NCBI GenBank assembly: GCA_016210395.1
Contig: JACQUI010000258.1
Coordinates: forward strand, 1 to 15,510
Length of the DNA: 15,510 bases
Source: Chloroflexota bacterium
GTDB taxonomy: Bacteria; Chloroflexota; Dehalococcoidia; Lucifugimonadales; JACPCL1
Direction: 5' to 3'
Shown in pieces: positions 1 to 7,041 of this stretch. The number at the start of each line of letters is the position of its first letter. The stretch's first letter is position 1. The translations under genes and the position numbers were made by a program. Below the pieces are notes generated by a model. It saw only the letters and a list, made by a program, of their open reading frames with translations. It did not search any database and was not told where the DNA came from.

Positions 1-170
1 GGGGTGAACGCCTGCTCGACAAACCGGGTCGGGGGAGGAGCCACCTGGGCGGTCACCGCGGCCTCGGTCTTGGTGGGCATCATGCTCCAGGCCATCAGCA
101 GGGCAAAGGCCAGCAGGGCCATGGTTGCCGTGCCCAGCAGCACGTTTCGGACAGTCTTTGTTTCAGCCAT
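1..170 (-). CDS. N-terminus of a membrane-anchored or exported protein (partial)
   Basis: The first 56 codons of a leftward gene that runs off the window edge. The start is the ATG at 170-168, preceded by a strong AGGAGG (about 181-186) at good spacing. The protein begins MAETKTVRNVLLGTATMA and continues as a hydrophobic stretch (about residues 10-29), then a polar, Ala/Pro-rich segment (TEAAVTAQVAPPPTR). This is the layout of an uncleaved signal anchor or a signal peptide followed by an extracytoplasmic linker. The mature domain is outside the window, so no family can be named. Seen: RBS, start and hydrophobic segment. Inferred: export or membrane anchoring. Confidence 0.6.
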   Translation of the reverse strand, partial: MAETKTVRNVLLGTATMALLAFALLMAWSMMPTKTEAAVTAQVAPPPTRFVEQAFT

Positions 171-186
171 TTTGGGAATTCCTCCT

Positions 187-675
187 TCTTCGTTGTGGGT
201 GGGGTGGGGATGACCATTTGGCGCGACAACGCGCCTATTCCAGGGGCCTTCCTACATACCCGTCCCTCCTTTTTGGGCAGCTAGGGTTGAAATCTACGTG
301 TTTTGTGGTAGTGCTCTTAGGGCTGCCACCTACAAGAATGCTCCAGTCAGGGCAGCGGCAAAAGCCAGAATGCTCCAGAGAGGTTGTCGTGGGGTTCTTT
401 CTAGAGAACAGTACCTGTCCTGCAGAAGACGGCAGTGCGTAGGCCGGCGGAGCCGCAGTACAGGACCGACGCTGGGGAAGGGGAAACCGAGGCCTTCGCC
501 AAGTCAATAGGAGTGAGCAGGCGAGGAGCGGGTGAGGTAGCTGGAAGGAAACCTGGTGCGCCTTCTCGCTATTCAGGGACGGCTGAATCGGCTATAGTAG
601 GCTTCAACCCCAATGCTGCTTCTGACCCACCCGGCAAACTCGTTGGCCCTCCGAAACCCCGCAAAAGGAGCGAAC
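187..675. other. Long intergenic gap between divergent genes
   Basis: No convincing gene on either strand; the short ORFs here have low-complexity, frame-shadow composition and no RBS. It must hold the promoters of the leftward exported-protein gene and the rightward aminotransferase. Visible small structures: a perfect 6-bp stem, GGCGCG-ACAA-CGCGCC (220-235), in the presumed leader of the leftward gene; a 12-bp direct repeat AGAATGCTCCAG at 335-346 and 367-378; and a TATAGT hexamer (593-598) that could be a -10 box for the aminotransferase, without a good -35. Function is otherwise unassigned. Confidence 0.4.
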
Positions 676-1875
676 ATGGCCACCCAGAAATTCGACTTCA
701 GCAAGTTCATCGCCAGCCACGTGCCCCCGGGGACGCCCCAGCGGCCTGCCGGGCGGGCCAAGTACGACTTCGGCACGGGCTTCCCTGACCCGGACTCCTT
801 CCCCTGGGAGGGCTTGCACGAGGCCCTGGGGCGGGCCCTGAAGGACAAGGGGCGCGACCTTGTGCTGTACCCCGATCCCCAGGGGCATCCCGAGCTGCGG
901 CAGTTCGTCGCCGATAAGCTACGCAGGGAGCGGGGCTTCGCTGTCAGCCCGGACCAGGTGCTCATTACCGGCGGCTCCGGCCCCGCCATCGCCCTCTTCG
1001 TGCAGCTCCTCACCAACCCCGGCGACGTGCTGCTGACGGAGGACTTCACCTACGTCGGCACGCTGGGCATCATGCGCAACCTCAGGGCGCGGATCGTGGG
1101 CGTGACCACCGACGCCGAGGGCATGCGGCCCGACGCGCTGGAGCAGGCCATCAAGGACCTGGCCCGGCTGGACATCAAGCCCAGGATGGTCTACACGATC
1201 CCTTCCTTCCAGAACCCCCTGGGCACCGACATGGGCATTGCGCGCCGGAAGGCGATTCTGGCCGTGGCCCAGAGGTACGGCATTCCCATCTACGAGGACG
1301 ACGCCTACGAAGACCTGCGCTTTCAAGGCGACCGCTCCCCGGCCATCCACTCCTATGACGACTCGCAGATGATGCTGTACTCCGGCACCTTCTCGAAGAT
1401 ACTGGGCCCGGGAATGCGCCTGGGATTCCTGACCGCGCCCCTGGACCTGCTCCCGCGTATCAACACGATGTACTGGGGCAGGCCGACCAGTGAGTTCGCG
1501 GTGCTGGCTGCCCTCTACTATCTGCGCGAGCACCTGGACGACCACGTCTCGGAGATCAGCGGCATCCTGCAGGGCCGCAAGGATACGATGCGCGCGGCCA
1601 TAGGGGAGTCCATGGGCGCAAGCGCCGTTACGTCGGACCCTGACGGCGGGCTGTACCTTTGGGTAAAGTTCCGCGAAGGGGCCAACGTTGCCGCGCTCAT
1701 GGAGAAGGCAAGGGCCAAGGGAGTCGCGTATTTGCCCGGCCCCAGCTTCTCGCCCAATGGGGGCGGCGCGAACTGCCTGCGCCTGTGCTTCGGGTACGAG
1801 AACCACCAGGGCATCCGCGACGGTATCGCGGCGCTGGCGGAGGTCTTTGCCCAGAACGGCGTGCTGGGCAAGTAA
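676..1875 (+). CDS. PLP-dependent aminotransferase, LysN / KAT II type
   Basis: A 399-residue fold-type I aminotransferase that transfers amino groups between amino acids and 2-oxo acids in the cytoplasm. The start is the ATG at 676, with AAAGGAG six bases upstream; an upstream in-frame ATG at 613 lacks an RBS. Catalytic positions match kynurenine aminotransferase II with identical spacing: Asn180 in PSFQNPLGT, Asp208 and Tyr211 in EDDAY, Thr238 and the Schiff-base Lys241 in SGTFSK, Arg248 in GMRLGF, and Arg369 (CLRLCF) for the substrate carboxylate. The YPDPQGHPELR motif near residue 66 is typical of the LysN/MocR-like subgroup. No GntR domain is present, so it is an enzyme rather than a MocR regulator. 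Substrate (2-aminoadipate, aromatic or branched-chain) cannot be read from sequence. It stands alone, with no co-directional partner. Confidence 0.9.
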   Translation: MATQKFDFSKFIASHVPPGTPQRPAGRAKYDFGTGFPDPDSFPWEGLHEALGRALKDKGRDLVLYPDPQGHPELRQFVADKLRRERGFAVSPDQVLITGGSGPAIALFVQLLTNPGDVLLTEDFTYVGTLGIMRNLRARIVGVTTDAEGMRPDALEQAIKDLARLDIKPRMVYTIPSFQNPLGTDMGIARRKAILAVAQRYGIPIYEDDAYEDLRFQGDRSPAIHSYDDSQMMLYSGTFSKILGPGMRLGFLTAPLDLLPRINTMYWGRPTSEFAVLAALYYLREHLDDHVSEISGILQGRKDTMRAAIGESMGASAVTSDPDGGLYLWVKFREGANVAALMEKARAKGVAYLPGPSFSPNGGGANCLRLCFGYENHQGIRDGIAALAEVFAQNGVLGK

Positions 1876-1954
1876 TGCGCGTGGGCTTCAATGCCCAAAG
1901 CGGCCACAAATTTGTTCCGTACCCTCTGTGTGGCGAAAGCCGTGCCAGATATCC

Positions 1955-1982
1955 GTAGAGGCAGGTTTCAAACCCGCCCCAA
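1955..1982. repeat. Degenerate copy of GTAGGGGC palindromic repeat
   Basis: GTAGAGGCAGGTTT is followed by a near-complementary arm, AAACCCGCCCC (centre 1969). Nine stem positions pair with one mismatch, then pairing decays. The GTAG(G/A)GGC edge resembles the perfect palindromes at 8146-8175 and 15309-15336. It lies in the 202-bp gap between the convergent aminotransferase and MFS genes, where nothing else is evident. Confidence 0.45.
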
Positions 1983-2077
1983 TGTCAAATCTGGCGACTA
2001 CGCAAAGCACCCACGCCGAAAATTCGATGGCCTTTGTGAGACAAACGCTGCGCCTCGTGACTCCGCCGGATCGCCCG

Positions 2078-3337
2078 TCACGGGCTTGCGCCCTGGCGCG
2101 TTCGTTTCGCCTCCCGGACAAACAGCGCCACCCCAAGGGCGCTGAGGGCCACCAGCGCCGCGTTGGTGTTCAGCGCCCAGCCGAACGACGCCGTATCGGC
2201 CATCCACCCCAGCAGCACCGGCCCGATCATGCCGCCCACGTCCCCGAAGCTCCGGAACAGCCCAATCGCCAGCCCGCGCCCGCCTTCCGGCGCCAGGTCC
2301 GCTACAAAGGCCGCAGGCGCCGGGCCGACCACGCCCGTGGCCAAGCCCAGCATGACCGCCGCCGCCAGGAAGGTCCAGAAGCTCTGGCAGAAGATGAATG
2401 CGGAAAGCGACGCGGCCGTCATGAGTGCGCCGGGAATCATCAGCGCCTTGCGCCCGTACCGGTCGGCGAGCCAGCCTGCGGGAATCACGGCGAAGAAGTT
2501 GATGAGCGCCATGACGGTGAAGATCACCCCCAGCGGCCCCGGCCCCAGACCCGCCTGGGCGTCTCCAACCAGCGGCAGAAGGCTGCCGCGCCCGCCGTTG
2601 CGCGTGAACACCACCATGAAAAAGTACGAGGCGACCATGACGAAGTCCAGGCTGGCAATCAACGCCAGCAGCGTCTTGAACGTTCTGGGGCCTTGGCGCC
2701 GTTCCTGGGGCCGGCCCCTGCTGCGGGCTGTCCGGGGCGCGCCGCCCAGCTTGGACGTCTCAGGGAGCTGCAACATGGCCCACAGCAGGCCCAGGGCGGA
2801 AAGCCCCGCCAGGATGTAGAACGCCGCGCGGTATCCCCAAAGCTCCGCCGCAAAGCCCCCCAGCGCAGGCCCTATGCTGCTGCCGAACAGCAGGCTGCCC
2901 TGCTGGTAGCTCATGTACCGGGCGCGGTTTTCGGTTGTAGAGATGTCTGCAAGTGTGGTGAGCGCGCCTGTGAGGTAGATGGCCGATCCCACGCCGGTGA
3001 AGAAGCGGTAGACCACAAGCTCCACAAAGCTGTGGGACAAGGCCATGAGCACCGAGGACACGGTGATGATGAGCAACCCGCTGATGAGGACGATGCGCCT
3101 GCCGTACCGTTCCGCCACCACGCCCGCGGGCACGTTGAAGAAGATGCGCCCCAGGCTGAATACCGCCACCGTGACGCCGATCATGGCCATGCCGATGTCG
3201 AACTCCTTGGCGAGGAGCGGCAGCACCGGGGAAATGATGCCCTGGCCCATCATGGTGACGGCGGTGGTCACCATGATGGCTATGACTGTTTTGTAGGAGC
3301 GGAAGAACTGACGAGGGTGGGTAGCGATGGACATCAT
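2078..3337 (-). CDS. Major facilitator superfamily (MFS) transporter
   Basis: A 419-residue polytopic inner-membrane transporter, of the usual length for a 12-helix MFS permease. The MFS motif A is visible twice, in the loops of both halves: GVVAERYGRR at about residues 72-81 and AGWLADRYGRK near residue 280. A basic central loop (RSRGRPQERRQGPRTF, about 205-219) separates the two six-helix halves. Composition is strongly hydrophobic throughout. The start is one of two adjacent ATGs (3337 or 3334) without a clear RBS, so the exact start is uncertain. It is divergent from the TerB-like gene. The protein looks like a drug or metabolite efflux member, but the substrate cannot be told from sequence. 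Confidence 0.88.
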   Translation of the reverse strand: MMSIATHPRQFFRSYKTVIAIMVTTAVTMMGQGIISPVLPLLAKEFDIGMAMIGVTVAVFSLGRIFFNVPAGVVAERYGRRIVLISGLLIITVSSVLMALSHSFVELVVYRFFTGVGSAIYLTGALTTLADISTTENRARYMSYQQGSLLFGSSIGPALGGFAAELWGYRAAFYILAGLSALGLLWAMLQLPETSKLGGAPRTARSRGRPQERRQGPRTFKTLLALIASLDFVMVASYFFMVVFTRNGGRGSLLPLVGDAQAGLGPGPLGVIFTVMALINFFAVIPAGWLADRYGRKALMIPGALMTAASLSAFIFCQSFWTFLAAAVMLGLATGVVGPAPAAFVADLAPEGGRGLAIGLFRSFGDVGGMIGPVLLGWMADTASFGWALNTNAALVALSALGVALFVREAKRTRQGASP

Positions 3338-3432
3338 CCGATAACCGGCCTTGTTCGGCGAACGCTGTGCCTGCGTAGCGTAGCACCAACGGAGACGGCC
3401 CGCCAGTGGCTACGGGAGATACAGGAAAGGAG

Positions 3433-3438
3433 TATACT
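3433..3438 (+). promoter_or_regulatory. Candidate -10 box for the TerB-like gene
   Basis: TATACT (5/6 match to TATAAT) lies 37 bases before the GTG start, upstream of the AGGAGG RBS. No good -35 hexamer is seen at 16-18 bp. Confidence 0.35.
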
Positions 3439-3474
3439 GCACGGTTGATATCGGCATTTTCAGGAGGTAAACAC

Positions 3475-3915
3475 GTGGGTCTTTTTGACAAGGTCCTGGG
3501 CAAGGGCGACGCCGTCTCACTGAGCAAGCCCGAGGGCATGGCTGCCATTGCAATCGCAGCCGTGGCCGCGGACGGCGACATCAGCAACGAGGAAGTAAAC
3601 CGGGTGGCCATTGACCTGGCGACTCTCAAGGCCTTCCGCAGCTATGACATGCGGGAAATGGGCAACACCCTGAACAAGGTGGCAGGCCTGATCAAGCGGA
3701 GGGGCCCGGCTCCCGTTCTGGCGGCCGCCAACAGCATCCTCCGCAAGGAAGAGAAGGAGAGCGCCTTCTTTGTAGCAGCCGACCTTGTAGTCGCCGATGG
3801 TGTAGTGGAGGAGAAGGAAAGGGAGTTTCTTGAAGAGCTCCAGAAGACGCTTCAGGTTGAGGACGAGACTGCCCTGAAGATCGTGGAAGTGGTGTCCATC
3901 AAGAACCGGGCGTAG
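3475..3915 (+). CDS. TerB-like domain protein
   Basis: A 146-residue, mostly helical acidic protein. The start is GTG at 3475, with a near-perfect AGGAGG seven bases upstream; the upstream in-frame ATG (3406) precedes the candidate promoter and is unlikely. Two related helical repeats each carry an acidic motif: AAVAADGDISNEEV (about residues 28-41, Asp33 and Glu39/40) and DLVVADGVVEEKEREF (about 103-119, Asp108 and Glu116). This duplicated xADGxxxxxE pattern is typical of TerB/TerB-like domains (Tellurite_resist_TerB), which bind metal and are linked to membrane-associated stress responses. No other ter genes are nearby. A tiny membrane peptide gene follows 74 bp downstream on the same strand, possibly co-transcribed. 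Family assignment is by motif recognition; the role is unknown. Confidence 0.7.
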   Translation: MGLFDKVLGKGDAVSLSKPEGMAAIAIAAVAADGDISNEEVNRVAIDLATLKAFRSYDMREMGNTLNKVAGLIKRRGPAPVLAAANSILRKEEKESAFFVAADLVVADGVVEEKEREFLEELQKTLQVEDETALKIVEVVSIKNRA

Positions 3916-3989
3916 GAGATTGAGAGCTATGGCAGGGGCGAGGCGTCTTGCTCCTGCCGGACGCGACCTGCGCTAGAGGGAGGTAGCAG

Positions 3990-4103
3990 TTGAGCAAGGA
4001 TAACGCCAAACGGTGGGGTCTCATTGGACTTCTGGCAGTGGCGCTGGCTGCCATTGCCTACCTGTTCTATCGCAAGAACAAGCAGAAGCCAACTGCGCCG
4101 TAG
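3990..4103 (+). CDS. 37-residue single-pass membrane peptide
   Basis: A small ORF starting with TTG at 3990, preceded by GGAGG six bases upstream. The product reads MSKDNAKRWG, then about 18 hydrophobic residues (LIGLLAVALAAIAYLFY), then a basic tail RKNKQKPTAP. This is a classic single-pass topology with positive charge on the C-terminal side. It lies 74 bp after the TerB-like gene on the same strand. The good RBS, clean TM segment and terminal charges support a real gene despite the size. Function unknown; it may be a membrane partner of the TerB-like protein (inference from position only). Confidence 0.6.
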   Translation: MSKDNAKRWGLIGLLAVALAAIAYLFYRKNKQKPTAP

Positions 4104-4136
4104 CAGCCATTCCCCCAAGAGGATGAGGCAGGCGCC

Positions 4137-4904
4137 TTAACGCGCCTTCGCCACCCAGACCATTTCCGTGCTGGCCTCATCCAGCGGCTCGCAGTCAAAG
4201 CCCTCATAGACGTCAGCGACCTCGAACCCGTTGGCGGCCAGCAGGTGTTGCATCTCGAAGCGGTAGATGTACCGAAGCTGGTACTCCACGTGCATCGTGC
4301 GCAGCAGTTCCCCACGCTCGTCCAGCTCCTCAATGATGTTCCGCGCAGTGATGACCTGGTTGTAGGTATCGTAGCCGTTCTGCTCGCCGATGAGCAGCCG
4401 GTGACTTGTCGCCGGGTCAACCCGTTCGCGCCCGAAGACCCGGACGCCAGGCTCACGCAGGATGCGATCTGCGTCCGGCACGAAGAGGTCAATGATAACG
4501 CGTCCTTCCGGGGCAAGGTGCTCCTTGATGGCGGCCAACGCCTGTGCCTGGTCAGCCACTGAAAGCAGGAGCTGGAAGGAACGGAACGGGACGATGACCA
4601 GGGGGAAGCGCCGGCCCAGGGAAAAGCGTCGCATGTCGCCGCGAACGAACCGCAGGCGGCCTGGCGGCAGCTTGCAGCGCTGCGCCTTTGCGCGGGCGAT
4701 GGCCAGGAGCTTGGGGGAGCTGTCCAGGCCAACGACGGGTATGCCTGCCTGCGCCATTGGAATGGCCACGCGGCCTGTCCCGCACGCAAGCTCAAGCACC
4801 GGCCCGCCGGACCGCTGTGCCTCGGCTATCCAGAACGGGATGTCCTCCGTCTGCTGATGGACGGCGTCGTACAGGCCGGCCCAGGCGTCACCGTAGTCGG
4901 ACAC
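4137..4904 (-). CDS. Class I SAM-dependent methyltransferase
   Basis: A 255-residue Rossmann-fold methyltransferase. Motif I is VLELACGTGR (about residues 36-45), followed by the acidic end of strand 2 in VVGLDSS (Asp61), which would bind the ribose of SAM, and RFVRGDMRRF (about 86-94) at the adenine pocket. The C-terminal half contains an RxxxxxYxxRYIYRFEMQHLL segment, the beta-strand and helix typical of the Methyltransf_25/11 type that act on small molecules. The start is GTG at 4904, with AAGGAG about 7 bases upstream. It is convergent with the TerB-like/membrane-peptide pair, and no operon partner is visible. The substrate cannot be predicted. Confidence 0.85.
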   Translation of the reverse strand: MSDYGDAWAGLYDAVHQQTEDIPFWIAEAQRSGGPVLELACGTGRVAIPMAQAGIPVVGLDSSPKLLAIARAKAQRCKLPPGRLRFVRGDMRRFSLGRRFPLVIVPFRSFQLLLSVADQAQALAAIKEHLAPEGRVIIDLFVPDADRILREPGVRVFGRERVDPATSHRLLIGEQNGYDTYNQVITARNIIEELDERGELLRTMHVEYQLRYIYRFEMQHLLAANGFEVADVYEGFDCEPLDEASTEMVWVAKAR

Positions 4905-4935
4905 GCTGCTCCTTTGCCCCTGTGAGGCATGTTCC

Positions 4936-4997
4936 CGTTCGCCCTGAGTTTGTCGAATGGCGGAAGTGTTGGTGGTTCGACACGCTCACCACGAACG
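4936..4997. repeat. Imperfect inverted repeat (CGTTCG...TGTCGAA type)
   Basis: A left arm starting CGTTCGCCCTGAGTTTGTC and a right arm ending GCTCACCACGAACG are related as imperfect reverse complements. They share CGTTCG, TGAG and TGTCGAA at matching positions, over about 26-nt arms around a short centre. The mismatches exchange CCC/GTG blocks, a composition I associate with dispersed intergenic repeats in GC-rich genomes. It lies between the methyltransferase start and the left end of the IS element, 16 bp from the latter. Confidence 0.5.
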
Positions 4998-5012
4998 AGA
5001 GGTTGCGTCAAG

Positions 5013-5026
5013 AAGTGTGTAAATAC
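5013..5026 (+). repeat. Left terminal inverted repeat of the IS256-type element
   Basis: AAGTGTGTAAATAC, an exact reverse complement of 6470-6483. It lies two bases before the last codon of the transposase remnant (TAA at 5031-5029), the usual tight fit of an IS end. Confidence 0.75.
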
Positions 5027-5028
5027 GT

Positions 5029-5298
5029 TTAGGCGGCGACCTCTTCGCAAATCGATTCTTCTGCCAACTTTCCGTCCACGAACCGGGTTCCCCGCGCTAC
5101 AGGGGCAGCCATTCCGCTCCCTTGAGCTGCCGGAAGTGCTGCTCCCCGACCATCAGGAGCTTCCAGATCATGGCTGTGGCCCAGTCCACTCTCTTATACG
5201 TTTGGCCGCATCCGTCCTCAGCCGCAGGGCGCGAAGGGCGACTCCACGGGGTTGCTGCTAGTCAGGTGCTGCCAGTGGGCCTTGCCGCCTATCCGTAG
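5029..5298 (-). pseudogene. C-terminal remnant of IS256-family transposase
   Basis: Reading the minus strand in shifting frames gives the typical end of a Mutator-type transposase. KAHWQHLTSSNPVESPFA matches the family pattern HWxHLRTTNPIESTFA, with the third catalytic residue being the Glu of NPVES. It is followed after a frameshift by LRLRTDAAKR, after another by TAMIWKLLMVGEQHFRQL, and finally by TRFVDGKLAEE before the stop at 5031-5029. At least three frame changes and an internal stop make it non-functional. About 90 residues of the family C-terminus are represented. Confidence 0.8.
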
Positions 5299-5384
5299 TG
5301 CCGAACGGGGCGGAGTACCCTAAAGAACCACCGAAGTATACACACGTTGATCACAGAGGCATTGCCAGCATTGAGAAGCGGCGG

Positions 5385-6035
5385 CTAAGGTGCCGGAGCA
5401 ACTTCACGCCGGTAAAGCCCATTTTCTACTTCGCTAACGAGCAAGCGATATAGGTAGCTCCGCCGAGTTTGGCAGTCCGCTAGCAGATCTTCTTCTGTGC
5501 TGGCCGGCCGCTGGAAGCTCGGCGCGGAAGACAGCGGGGAGACGATTAGCTGTCCTGTCTCTCCCTCCGTCATAAAAATGCCCCTGTGGACCATGTTCCC
5601 CACAATGAGCTCAGCCGCAGAGTTCCCGGGAAAGAAACTATAGGAGCCCAGCCAATCGTAGACGCTGTCGGCGAGATCCTTCCCTGAGTGCGTGAGAATA
5701 TCATCCTCGAGCGACGGCGTGGGCCAACGTGCCGATCCGATATGGATTCCCCGGACGCGCTTTTTGGTCAGACGTCCAAACAGGTACTCGCTCTCATATG
5801 CCTCCAATCTCAGAGCCCCGGCCTGTTCGTTGGCCAATGCTGCCAGCACTATCGCCAGATGGGCCGCTCTCGTCCTCCCGCGATAGCCAAGGGCAAAGTG
5901 CTTGTAGATATCCTCGTAGGCGCCAAAAGTGATCATGTTGCCAGCCATGTGGAGGGGCGGGCCCTGCCAACGAAAGCGGAGGTCGCGAGAACCCAAGGTG
6001 CGAAGAAAGAAGCGCTCGCTGCTTGTCAGTTCCAT
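5385..6035 (-). CDS. Unrecognised 216-residue protein inside the IS remnant
   Basis: An intact ORF occupying the place of the missing transposase core. From the ATG at 6035 it reads MELTSSERFFLRTLGSRDLR and ends EVENGLYRREVAPAP. Composition is that of a soluble, mainly helical protein: a helix-rich middle (HLAIVLAALANEQAGALRLE), a WLGSYSFFPGN stretch and an acidic LVHRG-like segment (NMVHRGIFMTE). There is no TM segment, signal peptide or catalytic motif I recognise, and none of the DDE transposase motifs. The helix / W / VxRG layout is faintly reminiscent of GPP34 (GOLPH3) domains, but that is a weak guess. The frame is open upstream into the transposase N-terminus, so a fusion reading from a TTG at 6290 (301 residues) is possible. 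The RBS before 6035 is poor. Confidence 0.5.
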   Translation of the reverse strand: MELTSSERFFLRTLGSRDLRFRWQGPPLHMAGNMITFGAYEDIYKHFALGYRGRTRAAHLAIVLAALANEQAGALRLEAYESEYLFGRLTKKRVRGIHIGSARWPTPSLEDDILTHSGKDLADSVYDWLGSYSFFPGNSAAELIVGNMVHRGIFMTEGETGQLIVSPLSSAPSFQRPASTEEDLLADCQTRRSYLYRLLVSEVENGLYRREVAPAP

Positions 6036-6072
6036 ACGGTTTGTTCTGTAACCCCCGTTTGATGAATATTGC

Positions 6073-6401
6073 AGATACAGCTGGGGCAGAAGATCCCGGA
6101 CCTGCGGGCTGAAGTGTTTGAAGAGCAGCAGGACCCGGCTGGTGAAACGATCTGCGGCTGCGCGGATCCGCGGCCGGCGTACCTGGATAGTCCCCGCGCC
6201 CAGGGTCAGCGAGCGAGGCTTTGCGTGGCCGTTTCGGTACCCCTGGCTTTCCTCCAATGGGCCGCGGCGGGCGGACTTGGCTCGCCCCAAGAACTCCGTG
6301 ACCTCCTCCTCCAGGATGCCCTGGATGAGCTATTGGACTGCTGGCGCACCCACTGCTCCAAGTCTTCCCATCCGGCCCTTCGACGGCGTATCGTTCCTCA
6401 C
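6073..6401 (-). pseudogene. N-terminal remnant of IS256-family transposase
   Basis: From a GTG at 6401 (AAGGAGG upstream) the remnant reads VRNDTPSKGR, then in another frame WEDLEQWVRQQ, then back in the first frame VQ-stop-LIQGILEEEVTEFLG. It continues GYRNGHAKPRSLTLGAGTIQVRRPR...DRFTSRVL and SPQVRDLLPQLYLQ. These are the hallmark N-terminal segments of Mutator/IS256 transposases: LLEEExTEFLG, then GYRNGxxxRxxxTxxGxxxxxxPR, then LLPQLYLxG. Two frame changes and a TAG at 6332-6330 break it. Similarity stops abruptly after LYLQ (about 6072), exactly where the family continues with GxSTGDF; foreign sequence follows. Confidence 0.8.
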
Positions 6402-6469
6402 GGCGGTGTGTCCTCCTTGGGCCTCGAGCCCGTTGCTTTGATCAGCTGGAGGATACGCCGCCCTTCCTG

Positions 6470-6483
6470 GTATTTACACACTT
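6470..6483 (-). repeat. Right terminal inverted repeat of the IS256-type element
   Basis: GTATTTACACACTT, the exact inverse of the left end. It lies upstream of the transposase remnant's start, next to the kinase gene terminus. Confidence 0.75.
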
Positions 6484-6507
6484 GCTGAGGATACCTCCAC
6501 GAACGAA

Positions 6508-7032
6508 TTACGCTTCCGCCCTGAGATTGCTGGCGGCGGCCAGAAAGCGCGCCACCTCTTTGCGGGAGCGCAGGCGGTAGATTCGCCTGCCGTGGGAAGC
6601 CTCTTCCATAAGGCGAAGCACCTCCGGGCGGCTGGCTGTGGGGTAGGCCCAGATCCAGCGCAAGAAGCCCAGGTCTAGCTTCTCCGGGCAGCCTGGGGCC
6701 ATATCCGGCCGCTGCTTTCCTCTGAACTGGAGCCTCCGCTTCACCACCCGCCACAGGCACAGCCGGCGAGGCAGGTCCAGGAACACGATGGCATCGGCAG
6801 CGGCGAAGCGAAGGCCCATCGTCCCACCGTAGTTGCCGTCGATTACCCACCGTTCGCCCTGCACGATCCGTTCCACGGTGGCGCGCCACTCTTCCCTGGA
6901 CGGCTCCACCCACCCGGGCTGCCAGTGCACCGTGTCCAGATGGATGACCGGCAGGCCGAGTACATCGCCGAGCTGCCTGGCAAGCGTGGACTTGCCTGCG
7001 CCGGCCGAGCCAACGACGGCCACTCGTTGCAT
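6508..7032 (-). CDS. P-loop kinase, adenylate-kinase-like (FlaR / topology-modulation type)
   Basis: A 174-residue nucleotide-binding protein with a Walker A motif GSAGAGKST at residues 8-16 (Lys14), then HLDTVHWQPGW (about 31-41), RWVIDGNYGG (about 61-70), the strand IVFLDLP and an Arg-rich lid-like helix (RRLCLWRVVKRRL). This motif order is that of the small adenylate-kinase-related family annotated as DNA topology modulation protein FlaR or AAA_17-type kinase. The phosphate acceptor is unknown. The gene starts 9 bp after the ruvA stop with an AGGGG-type RBS, so it is the last gene of the yebC-ruvC-ruvA operon. It sits where ruvB is often found. The IS right end lies 24 bp beyond its stop. 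Confidence 0.8.
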   Translation of the reverse strand: MQRVAVVGSAGAGKSTLARQLGDVLGLPVIHLDTVHWQPGWVEPSREEWRATVERIVQGERWVIDGNYGGTMGLRFAAADAIVFLDLPRRLCLWRVVKRRLQFRGKQRPDMAPGCPEKLDLGFLRWIWAYPTASRPEVLRLMEEASHGRRIYRLRSRKEVARFLAAASNLRAEA

Positions 7033-7041
7033 GGCGCGCCC

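Larger units (their letters stand above)
5013..6483 (-). mobile_element. Decayed IS256-type (Mutator) element with replaced core
   Basis: A 1471-bp unit bounded by a perfect 14-bp inverted repeat, AAGTGTGTAAATAC (5013-5026 and, inverted, 6470-6483); similarity continues imperfectly inward (GGCGGCG). Leftward coding remnants of an IS256-family transposase lie at both inner ends: the N-terminal part at 6401-6073 and the C-terminal part at 5298-5029. The central region that should hold the first two catalytic Asp residues is absent. In its place is an unrelated open ORF (5385-6035). No clear target-site duplication flanks the ends. The right end lies 24 bp downstream of the kinase stop codon, so the upstream operon is not disrupted. 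It cannot transpose by itself; in-trans mobilisation by a related transposase is conceivable because both ends are intact. Confidence 0.75.

Noticed and set aside
335..378. Two AGAATGCTCCAG copies 32 bp apart as the start of a CRISPR or tandem array
   Set aside because: Only two copies of 12 bp with no further unit; likely chance or a small duplication.
919..1806. A 295-codon minus-strand ORF inside the aminotransferase
   Set aside because: The plus-strand frame has all catalytic residues of the family; the antisense frame has none and lacks an RBS.
1688..3448. A 586-codon plus-strand ORF overlapping the MFS gene
   Set aside because: It is antisense to a clear MFS permease. Its product is His/Arg/Gln/Pro-rich without domains, typical of GC-rich shadow frames.
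4130..4147. AGGCGC-CTTAAC-GCGCCT stem as a bidirectional terminator between convergent genes
   Set aside because: Only 6 bp, overlaps the methyltransferase stop codon, and has no T-tract on either strand.
5688..6062. Plus-strand ORF opposite the unknown IS-internal ORF
   Set aside because: Shorter, with Cys/Gln/Ser-rich shadow-like composition, and opposite to the direction of the flanking transposase remnants.
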